From Treponema sp. (GTDB lineage: Bacteria; Spirochaetota; Spirochaetia; Treponematales; Treponemataceae), in NCBI GenBank assembly GCA_024691265.1, contig JAILNT010000314.1:1-7119 (forward strand): a stretch of DNA of 7,119 nt. The letters are read 5' to 3'. Under the pieces are notes generated by a model. That model did no database searches, was not told where the DNA came from, and saw only the letters and a list, made by a program, of their open reading frames with translations. How positions within the stretch are numbered: position 1 is the stretch's first letter; each line of letters begins with the position of its first letter. The translations under genes and the position numbers were made by a program. This document shows, in pieces, positions 1 to 4,836 of the stretch.

Positions 1-750
1 AGTTTTTTTACTATTGCATGTCTTTTACTGACAGTTTTACCGCCAGCTATATTAAATATTCTGGCTTATCCGGTAAGTCATAATTTAAGTGTGAAGATTT
101 CTGATTATATTGTAAAGGTTTGTGCACCAAGAGTTTTTGCCATTCTTTCTACATATAAGAAATTTAAATTTCTAGGTGATAAAAAGAGTAAAGAACTGCT
201 ACCTGAGCAATTTTTAGTTATTTCAAATCATCAGAGTCTTATGGATATACCTTTATTTATGAATTATATGAGGAATAAAGATTTACGTTTTGTTGCAAAA
301 GATGAACTTGCAAGACATGTTCCTCTTGTTTCAGAAATGCTTAGAACTCATGAGCATTGTATGATTCCACGCAGAGGAAGTCCTGTTGTTGCTATGCGTA
401 CAATGGAGAATTTTGGAAAAAGGGTTATTGAGCGAAATCAGATTCCTATTATTTTCCCAGAGGGTACAAGAAGTAGAGACGGTAATGTTGGAAAGTTTTA
501 CGCAGCTGGATTTAGAAAAATTGCTGAAACTGTAAAGCTTCCTGTTGCTGTAGTTGCATTAGATGGTGGCTGGAAAATTTCCCAACTTGGAGGTATTCTT
601 CGTAATCTTTATCAGGGCTCTTATAAAATCAAAGTTTTGAAAGTTTATGATGCTCCTTCTTCTAAAGAAGAGTCTACACATATTCTTGATGAAGGTAGAG
701 AATTAATAGTTAAGCAACTTGAAGAATGGCGTAAGGCTAATAATAAGTAA
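1..750 (+). CDS. plsC: 1-acyl-sn-glycerol-3-phosphate acyltransferase (PlsC family), 5' end outside window
   Basis: PlsC-type enzymes move an acyl chain onto the sn-2 position of lysophosphatidic acid, giving phosphatidic acid at the inner membrane. Numbering from the first codon in the window, I see the acyltransferase block NHQSLMD (residues 76-82, catalytic His/Asp pair), the PRR block near 123-125, the FPEGTRS block (152-158) and a hydrophobic VAVVALDGG stretch (182-190) in the place of the fourth block. The frame is open from base 1. Residues 2-24 are strongly hydrophobic with two prolines, as expected for the N-terminal membrane segment of this family. The GTG at 91 has no Shine-Dalgarno sequence and would remove that segment, so I treat the gene as 5'-partial. 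It ends with TAA at 748-750, followed by its own terminator. The family call is firm; the exact acyl acceptor is inferred. Confidence 0.88.
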   Translation, partial: SFFTIACLLLTVLPPAILNILAYPVSHNLSVKISDYIVKVCAPRVFAILSTYKKFKFLGDKKSKELLPEQFLVISNHQSLMDIPLFMNYMRNKDLRFVAKDELARHVPLVSEMLRTHEHCMIPRRGSPVVAMRTMENFGKRVIERNQIPIIFPEGTRSRDGNVGKFYAAGFRKIAETVKLPVAVVALDGGWKISQLGGILRNLYQGSYKIKVLKVYDAPSSKEESTHILDEGRELIVKQLEEWRKANNK

Positions 751-767
751 TACTTTGATTATATTGG

Positions 768-803
768 AATAGGGGGATAACTTTTAGCTATCCCCCTATT
801 TTT
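768..803 (+). terminator. Rho-independent terminator of plsC
   Basis: A perfect 12-bp stem pairs 768-779 with 789-800 around a 9-nt loop. It has five consecutive G-C pairs, and the T run 799-803 overlaps the foot of the stem. It lies 18 bases after the plsC stop. Confidence 0.9.
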
Positions 804-810
804 GTATTTA

Positions 811-840
811 AAATAAAAAAAAGCTGCCTATTAAAGCAGC
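811..840 (-). terminator. Distal terminator of the zinc-ribbon gene
   Basis: On the minus strand a 5-bp GCTGC/GCAGC stem (840-836 with 827-823, loop 8) runs straight into eight T residues (822-815) and further Ts after one A. It is the second of two tandem hairpins after the minus-strand gene. It also stands between that gene and the convergent plsC. Confidence 0.75.
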
Positions 841-845
841 CCTTT

Positions 846-876
846 AAAAGCTGCATTTCAATAGCAGCTCTTTTTT
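846..876. terminator. Proximal, apparently bidirectional terminator
   Basis: A 6-bp stem AGCTGC/GCAGCT (849-854 with 864-869, loop 9) is followed on the plus strand by C and six Ts (871-876). On the minus strand it is followed by a short T run (849-846). It begins 10 bases past the stop of the minus-strand gene, so it mainly serves that gene. It could also catch read-through from plsC. Confidence 0.7.
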
Positions 877-878
877 CA

Positions 879-1052
879 TTATTTGAAGTCCTTTGGACGG
901 CGCTCTTGACGCTTACACTTCTGGCATTCAGCGATGCTTTTGATTCTGCCATTTGTGATGATTGTCTTCATTACGATTTCACCACCGCAATCTGGGCACA
1001 AGAATTTCTGTGTTGCAACACTGGTACGAGAGTTTTTACTGGCTCCTGCCAT
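879..1052 (-). CDS. Small zinc-ribbon protein of unknown function (57 aa)
   Basis: I do not recognise a named family. The protein is short and basic, with a Ser/Thr/Ala/Lys-rich N-terminal tail (residues 1-16) and two CxxC knuckles, C19-PD-C22 and C43-QK-C46, about 20 residues apart. This is a classic zinc-ribbon layout. The C-terminus is Lys/Arg-rich. The frame stays open up to 1088, but I chose the ATG at 1052: a GGAGG lies 6 bases before it, and the longer start at 1088 falls inside the -10 box, upstream of the expected transcript start. The gene has a near-consensus promoter and tandem terminators, so it is probably a well-expressed single-gene unit, divergent from rpsT. Size and basic tails suggest a ribosome- or nucleic-acid-associated protein, but it does not match the cysteine pattern I know for L32, L33 or L36. 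That role is inference only. Confidence 0.8.
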   Translation of the reverse strand: MAGASKNSRTSVATQKFLCPDCGGEIVMKTIITNGRIKSIAECQKCKRQERRPKDFK

Positions 1053-1058
1053 GACTAG

Positions 1059-1063
1059 CCTCC
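1059..1063 (-). promoter_or_regulatory. Shine-Dalgarno site fixing the zinc-ribbon start
   Basis: GGAGG on the minus strand, 6 bases before the ATG at 1052. It selects the 57-residue product over the longer open frame. Confidence 0.85.
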
Positions 1064-1087
1064 ATTTGAGATAATCGATATTTTGCA

Positions 1088-1116
1088 ATAATACACAATA
1101 AATATTATGGTGTCAA
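1088..1116 (-). promoter_or_regulatory. Sigma-70-type promoter of the zinc-ribbon gene
   Basis: The minus strand reads TTGACA (1116-1111), a 17-base spacer, then TATTAT (1093-1088). This is a perfect -35 box and a -10 box with five of six consensus bases. Transcription should begin near 1081, giving a leader of about 30 nt that carries the Shine-Dalgarno site. Confidence 0.87.
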
Positions 1117-1131
1117 TAACTTTGAAATCAT

Positions 1132-1147
1132 CAACTTTGTAAAGTTG
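1132..1147. repeat. Inverted repeat between divergent promoters
   Basis: CAACTTT and AAAGTTG form 7-base arms separated by GT. The heptamer AACTTTG also occurs as a direct repeat at 1118-1124 and 1133-1139. The element sits between the -35 boxes of the zinc-ribbon gene and rpsT, where an operator could act on both. No known regulator is recognised, and AT-rich sequence makes such repeats fairly common. Confidence 0.4.
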
Positions 1148-1179
1148 TACATAAAAAGAGATTACAAAATTGTATTCTC

Positions 1180-1208
1180 TTGACTAATAGAAAAGCCTTT
1201 GATAATAT
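1180..1208 (+). promoter_or_regulatory. Sigma-70-type promoter of rpsT
   Basis: TTGACT (1180-1185), a 17-base spacer and TAATAT (1203-1208). Transcription should start around 1214-1216, downstream of the GTG at 1211. That excludes the longest open frame and supports the TTG at 1238. Confidence 0.85.
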
Positions 1209-1225
1209 AAGTGAAGTTTTTGTTT

Positions 1226-1230
1226 GGGGG
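1226..1230 (+). promoter_or_regulatory. G-rich ribosome binding site fixing the rpsT start
   Basis: A GGGGG run lies 7 bases before the TTG at 1238. It is an imperfect Shine-Dalgarno but the only candidate between the expected transcript start and the conserved S20 N-terminus. Confidence 0.65.
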
Positions 1231-1237
1231 TTCTCTT

Positions 1238-1519
1238 TTGAAAAAGAAGACATCTGCAGAAAAAGCCCTTGCACAGAGCGAAGTTCGTCGTCTGCGCAAT
1301 AAGGCTGTGAAAAGTTCCTGCCGCACAAGCGTAAAAGCTTTTGTTGCCGCAGTTCAGAAGAAAGATGCTAAGCTTGCAGAAACATCGTTGAAGACACTTG
1401 TTTCTGAACTTGATTCAGCACGCCAGAAGGGTATTCTTACTCGCAACGCTGTATCACGCAAGAAGTCTCGCATGATGAAACTTTACAACGTTTCATTCGG
1501 TACAACTGCTGGAAAATAA
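1238..1519 (+). CDS. rpsT: 30S ribosomal protein S20 (bS20)
   Basis: S20 is a primary 16S rRNA-binding protein of the small subunit, built as a three-helix bundle. From the TTG at 1238 the product is 93 residues, close to the usual 85-90. It shows the basic start MKKKTSAEKALAQSEVRR, a QSE-x-RRLRNK helix and the C-terminal family signature KGILTRNAVSRKKSRM. The longest frame starts at GTG 1211, but that codon lies at or before the predicted transcript start. TTG 1238 follows a GGGGG run and gives a family-like N-terminus. Arginine codons here are almost all CGN, unlike the AGA-rich neighbours, consistent with high expression. No terminator follows, so read-through into the HU gene is likely. 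E. coli rpsT also starts with UUG and is repressed by its own product; similar control here is possible but not shown. Confidence 0.93.
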   Translation: MKKKTSAEKALAQSEVRRLRNKAVKSSCRTSVKAFVAAVQKKDAKLAETSLKTLVSELDSARQKGILTRNAVSRKKSRMMKLYNVSFGTTAGK

Positions 1520-1674
1520 CGAAGGTTAAGGGAAATCACCGGACTTGTGGATAATAGAGGCGTTAATCGTTCAATGATAGGAATCGGTATGCGTTTATTG
1601 TAAGGCAATATTTGATGATTTTCCTTCCTTTGTTTGCAGGTGGAACGCATTTCTTATTGGGGTGGGTGATCATT
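1520..1674 (+). other. rpsT-HU spacer / probable HU leader
   Basis: No terminator or clear promoter is visible in these 155 bases, so rpsT and HU are probably co-transcribed. The first 80 bases are richer in G+C (33 of 80 in 1521-1600) than other spacers here. Possible pairings are TATTG/CAATA (1596-1600 with 1606-1610), ATGCGTT/AACGCAT (1589-1595 with 1644-1650), and ATCACC (1535-1540) with the GGTGAT core of the HU ribosome binding site (1665-1670). Pairings of this length can occur by chance in a segment this size. A TTG-ATG frame open from 1612 in phase with HU lacks a ribosome binding site and is not called. Confidence 0.4.
1661..1671 (+). promoter_or_regulatory. Extended Shine-Dalgarno of the HU gene
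   Basis: GGTGATC (1665-1671) matches the extended complement of the usual 16S rRNA 3' end. Further Gs lie just upstream. It fixes the start at ATG 1675 rather than the longer frame opening at 1612. Confidence 0.75.
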
Positions 1675-2007
1675 ATGTCACAAAAAAAAGTCACAAAATA
1701 TAATTTGGTAGAATCTGTTTACCAGAAAATAAATATAAAATGTGAAAAACGCGTTGTTCAGGAAGTTATTGAAAATCTTTTAGATCAGTTAAAGGAATCT
1801 TTGAAAGACGGTGCTACTATTGAGCTTCGTGGATTTGGTACATTTGAACCTCGTCTGAGAAAGGGTAGAGCAAAAGCTCGTAATCCTAAAACCGGCGAGC
1901 AGCTTTCAGTAGCTCCTCACTATGTTGCAGCTTTCCGTTCTGGTCAGGAATTGAAAAAGGCTCTTTGGGAACTACCTGTTGAGAAGGTTGAAAAAAGCAA
2001 GAAATAG
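1675..2007 (+). CDS. HU/IHF-family nucleoid DNA-binding protein
   Basis: Proteins of this family act as dimers that bend DNA and organise the nucleoid, and they assist replication and recombination. The product has 110 residues. After an N-terminal helical half (residues 6-45) comes the family core IELRGFGTFEPR (49-60), then the beta-ribbon arm with R-x-x-ARNPKTGE (65-75, Pro71 being the intercalating proline) and the closing FRSGQELKKAL (87-97). The C-terminus carries an extra Lys/Glu-rich tail of about 12 residues beyond the usual 90-95-residue HU. I cannot decide between HU and IHF type. ATG 1675 was chosen because of the extended Shine-Dalgarno and the family-like N-terminus. The gene lies 155 bases after rpsT with no terminator between, so the two may share a transcript. 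Confidence 0.93.
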   Translation: MSQKKVTKYNLVESVYQKINIKCEKRVVQEVIENLLDQLKESLKDGATIELRGFGTFEPRLRKGRAKARNPKTGEQLSVAPHYVAAFRSGQELKKALWELPVEKVEKSKK

Positions 2008-2040
2008 CTTTATTAAAATGTATAAGCATTTTATTATGTG

Positions 2041-2070
2041 ATTGTTATGCGTTTTTTTTGCGTAACGAAT
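2041..2070. repeat. Inverted repeat with T8 loop after HU gene
   Basis: ATTGTTATGC pairs with GCGTAACGAAT across a loop made almost wholly of the eight Ts at 2052-2059, with one bulged G and a G-T wobble. A second small inverted repeat, GTAGTT/AACTAC (2072-2077 with 2080-2085), follows. The T run sits in the loop rather than after the stem, so this is not a normal terminator. A weaker GCAT/ATGC stem (2026-2029 with 2047-2050) would place the same T run downstream and might terminate the HU transcript. Confidence 0.4.
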
Positions 2071-2092
2071 TGTAGTTTTAACTACTATATAT

Positions 2093-2134
2093 TATTTCTG
2101 TCTGCCATGAATATAGGCGGCAGAAATATCTTTT
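2093..2134 (+). terminator. Hairpin at the bactofilin start: HU terminator or leader attenuator
   Basis: An 8-bp stem TATTTCTG/CAGAAATA (2093-2100 with 2121-2128) continues through a T-G wobble, a C-G pair, a bulged T and GCC/GGC (2104-2106 with 2116-2118), closing on a 9-nt loop. That makes 13 pairs with one bulge. TCTTTT follows at 2129-2134, so it resembles a Rho-independent terminator for the HU unit. It ends only 17 bases before the bactofilin ATG, with no good promoter in between, so it could instead control the bactofilin mRNA. Confidence 0.5.
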
Positions 2135-2145
2135 AAGATGTAAGT

Positions 2146-2559
2146 ATGGAAAAAAACAACGAGAATATAACTTATTTTGGACAGGAAACAGAGTTTGATG
2201 GTGTACTTGAATTTACTGATTCTTTAGTGATTACAGGAAAATTTCATGGTACTATAAAAGCTTCTGGTTCATTAGAAATAGAAAAATCTGCTGTTTGTGA
2301 TGTAGATGATATGACTGTTCGTTCTGTTGTTATTTCTGGAAAAGTTAATGGTAATATACATGCTTCTGACAGAATTGAAATGTGTTCAGGAAGTGTTGTT
2401 ACTGGTGATATTGAAAGTGCAAGACTTCGTATTGCTGACGATGTAGAATATGAAGGTCAGATTACCATGCTTGATTCTGCTCCTGAAAAGGATTTGTTTT
2501 CTGCTTCTTCTTCAGAGTTTAAGCAGTCTTTGATGTTGAAAATTGTTCAGGCAAGATAG
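2146..2559 (+). CDS. Bactofilin family protein
   Basis: Bactofilins polymerise without nucleotide into filaments that act in cell shape, wall synthesis and placement of membrane machinery. The 137-residue product is a beta-helix-type protein with repeating short strands: residues 17-36 (FDGVLEF, LVITGKFHGTI), 61-72 (VVISGKVNGNI), 83-90 (SVVTGDIE) and 100-107. The GxxxGxI and V-x-G-D-I turns are typical of the family. Short disordered tails flank the core (1-10 and about 110-137). It has no signal peptide or membrane segment, so it is cytoplasmic. The start has only a weak Shine-Dalgarno (TAAG at 2141-2144), and the next in-frame Met would cut the core. No convincing promoter was found upstream; a 13-bp hairpin ends 17 bases before the ATG. 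Its specific role in this cell is not predictable from sequence. Confidence 0.88.
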   Translation: MEKNNENITYFGQETEFDGVLEFTDSLVITGKFHGTIKASGSLEIEKSAVCDVDDMTVRSVVISGKVNGNIHASDRIEMCSGSVVTGDIESARLRIADDVEYEGQITMLDSAPEKDLFSASSSEFKQSLMLKIVQAR

Positions 2560-2566
2560 TTTTTTC

Positions 2567-2595
2567 TTGACATATTTTTTTTTCTTACGTATAAT
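2567..2595 (+). promoter_or_regulatory. Consensus sigma-70 promoter of rho
   Basis: TTGACA (2567-2572), a 17-base T-rich spacer and TATAAT (2590-2595) match the full consensus in both boxes. It is the strongest promoter in the window and starts 8 bases after the bactofilin stop. Transcription should begin near 2602, leaving a leader of about 90 nt. Confidence 0.92.
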
Positions 2596-2616
2596 TCAGT
2601 TTAATTATTTCTATAA

Positions 2617-2634
2617 CAAGTAGTTTTTTACTTG
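2617..2634 (+). promoter_or_regulatory. Small hairpin in the rho leader
   Basis: CAAGTA pairs with TACTTG (2617-2622 with 2629-2634) around a 6-nt loop, about 15 nt into the predicted rho mRNA. T-rich sequence follows later (to 2658), but no T run adjoins the stem. Its function is unknown. E. coli rho is autoregulated in its leader, so an attenuation role is conceivable. Confidence 0.4.
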
Positions 2635-2692
2635 CGATTTCTGTATTTTAATTTTTTTCACATAAATAATCTTTACATATGGAGTAATATGA

Positions 2693-4786
2693 ATGGCACC
2701 CTATAAAAGACGCCGTACGGACGAGATGTCCGATGCTGCGGTACAGCCAGAGGCAGAAAGCCAGGTGCAAATGGAGCTTGGGGCTCAGTCTGCATCAGAA
2801 TCAGCAGAAGGTGAAGTAACTGAAAAACAGCCTGCTGCAAAAACTGTTCGTGCAAGAAGAAAGAGAGTTGTAAAAATAGTCCCTAGTGTTGAATCTGTTA
2901 TAGAGCAGCAAGCTTCAGAAGAAAAGAAAAATGAAACTGGAAGTAGTGATGGAAAGAAGTTTGAAATAAATCTTGATTTGAATAAAGAATTAGCTGATGA
3001 TTCTCTTCAAGAAGTTTCTTCTCCTGCTATTACAAAAGAAGATATTTGTTCAAGAGAAGATATTTCTCAGAAGGAAAATTGTTCTAGTTCAGAAGATGCT
3101 ACTTGTTCAAATGTTACAGAATCTGAGGAAATTGAAAACCCAAAAGATGCTATTGAAAAAAAAGCTGTAAGACGGACTAGAGCTTCAAAAAATGTAGAAG
3201 AATCTAATTGCTTAGAAAGTACTTCTCAAACAGAAGAGACTACAGAAGAAGAATCTTCCGATGGACAAAGTAATCAGCAAGTAAATAATAATCAAAATAG
3301 TGAATATCGTTCTAATAGATATGAGCGATATGGCAATGACCAGCCAAGACAGCGATGGGGTGATAGACAGCCTCGTTATAATTCAAGAAATAGTAGATAT
3401 AACACTCGCCGTGTAAATTATGATAGACAGGCTCAGGCACGAGCTGAAGCTAGAGCAGAAATAGAGGCAAATCAGAAAATAGAAAATCCAGAAGAATATG
3501 AGTCAAAACCACGTCTTTTAATCAATGACCTTACAAAGATGGGAATGACAGATTTAAGACAGTATGCTATAGGTTATGGCTTAAATGAAGATGAATTAGC
3601 TCCTATGAAAAAGCAGGAATTAATTTTCTCTATTCTTAAAGCACATACAGAACATGGTGGTATAATTTTTGCATCTGGTGCACTTGAAATACTTCCTGAT
3701 GGATATGGATTTTTGCGTTCTCCGCAGAACAGTTATCTTCCAGGTCCTGATGATATCTATATATCTCCAAGTCAGATACGTCTTTTTAATTTGAAAACAG
3801 GTGATACTGTTTATGGACAGACTCGTTCTCCTAAAGAAGGGGAAAGATTCTTCGCATTGCTTCGTATTGAGTCTGTAAATATGGACGACCCTAAGGTTGC
3901 TCAGACTCGTATTCCTTTTGAAAATCTCACTCCTTTGTATCCTAATAAAAAACTTCAGCTTGAAACAGTTTCAAAGGAATATTCTACTCGTCTTGTAGAT
4001 TTGTTTTCACCAATTGGAAAAGGTCAGCGTCTTTTGATTGTTGCTCCACCTAAAGCTGGTAAGACAATATTGATGCAGAAAATAGCAAATGCTATAACAA
4101 CAAATCACCCTGAAGTTTATCTTATTGTATTGCTTATTGATGAACGTCCAGAGGAAGTTACTGAAATGGAACGCTCTATTAATGCAGAAGTTATTTCTTC
4201 TACATTTGATGAGCAGGCAACCCGCCATGTTCAAGTTGCGGAGATGGTTCTTGAAAAGGCTAAACGCCTTGTTGAGCATAAAAGAGATGTTGTTATTTTC
4301 CTAGATTCTATAACACGTCTTGCTCGTGCTTATAATCAGACAGTTCCTACTTCTGGTAAGGTTCTTTCTGGTGGTGTTGATAGCAATGCACTTCATAAGC
4401 CTAAGAGATTTTTCGGTGCTGCACGTAATGTAGAAGAAGGCGGTTCTTTAACTATCATTAGTACTGCTTTAATTGATACAGGCAGCCGTATGGATGAAGT
4501 TATATTTGAAGAATTCAAGGGAACTGGAAACAGTGAAATTGATTTGGATAGAAAACTTGCAGAACGTCGTATATTCCCTGCAATTAACATTAAAAAGAGT
4601 GGTACAAGAAAAGAAGAATTGCTGCTTACTGAAAATGAATTGCAGAAACTTTGGGTTTTAAGGAAAGTTATAAATCCAATGGAAGATGTGGAAATTATGG
4701 AATTATTGCTTGAGAGAATGAAAAAATCAAAGGATAATGAAGCATTTCTTGCATCTATGAATACGGGTAGTGCTGCAATAAACTAA
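2693..4786 (+). CDS. rho: Transcription termination factor Rho with long disordered N-terminal extension
   Basis: Rho is a ring-shaped hexameric RNA helicase that ends transcription of untranslated RNA. This protein has 697 residues against 419 in E. coli. Residues 1-274 are low-complexity: a basic patch (R53-R58), a Ser/Glu-rich acidic stretch (about 63-190), an N/Q run (192-203), an Arg/Tyr-rich stretch (204-245) and a short Ala/Arg/Glu helix-like segment (246-262). The Rho N-terminal helical domain follows (275-320), then the cold-shock-like RNA-binding domain with PDGYGFLR (335-342). The ATPase core has Walker A PPKAGKT (452-458), catalytic E484, Walker B D538 and arginine finger R639, all at a constant offset of 273 from E. 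coli. GGAG lies 8 bases before ATG 2693. An ATG at 2689 leads to a stop after five codons. rpmE follows from its own promoter. I see no terminator after rho. Confidence 0.97.
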   Translation: MAPYKRRRTDEMSDAAVQPEAESQVQMELGAQSASESAEGEVTEKQPAAKTVRARRKRVVKIVPSVESVIEQQASEEKKNETGSSDGKKFEINLDLNKELADDSLQEVSSPAITKEDICSREDISQKENCSSSEDATCSNVTESEEIENPKDAIEKKAVRRTRASKNVEESNCLESTSQTEETTEEESSDGQSNQQVNNNQNSEYRSNRYERYGNDQPRQRWGDRQPRYNSRNSRYNTRRVNYDRQAQARAEARAEIEANQKIENPEEYESKPRLLINDLTKMGMTDLRQYAIGYGLNEDELAPMKKQELIFSILKAHTEHGGIIFASGALEILPDGYGFLRSPQNSYLPGPDDIYISPSQIRLFNLKTGDTVYGQTRSPKEGERFFALLRIESVNMDDPKVAQTRIPFENLTPLYPNKKLQLETVSKEYSTRLVDLFSPIGKGQRLLIVAPPKAGKTILMQKIANAITTNHPEVYLIVLLIDERPEEVTEMERSINAEVISSTFDEQATRHVQVAEMVLEKAKRLVEHKRDVVIFLDSITRLARAYNQTVPTSGKVLSGGVDSNALHKPKRFFGAARNVEEGGSLTIISTALIDTGSRMDEVIFEEFKGTGNSEIDLDRKLAERRIFPAINIKKSGTRKEELLLTENELQKLWVLRKVINPMEDVEIMELLLERMKKSKDNEAFLASMNTGSAAIN

Positions 4787-4800
4787 TTGTTTTTTTATAC

Positions 4801-4830
4801 TTGATTAATATCATGTATTTGTAGTAAAAT
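4801..4830 (+). promoter_or_regulatory. Sigma-70-type promoter of rpmE
   Basis: TTGATT (4801-4806), an 18-base spacer and TAAAAT (4825-4830). The expected transcript start near 4837 gives rpmE a leader of about 130 nt. Confidence 0.75.
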
Positions 4831-4836
4831 CTAAAA

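Noticed and set aside
1131..1328. 65-codon minus-strand open frame across the rpsT start
   Set aside because: It overlaps the rpsT promoter and coding region, has no ribosome binding site and no family resemblance; shadow frame.
2070..2098. Bactofilin promoter TTGTAG-17-TATTTC
   Set aside because: Both boxes are weak matches in AT-rich sequence, and the -10 overlaps the hairpin stem; not reliable enough to list.
2689..2706. Five-codon frame (ATG 2689 to TAA) overlapping the rho start
   Set aside because: Only 4 bases separate it from GGAG, too close for good initiation; a chance ATG is the simpler reading.
4007..4661. Open frames of 62-90 codons inside rho on both strands
   Set aside because: They lie wholly within the conserved ATPase core of Rho; composition reflects the antisense or shifted frame.
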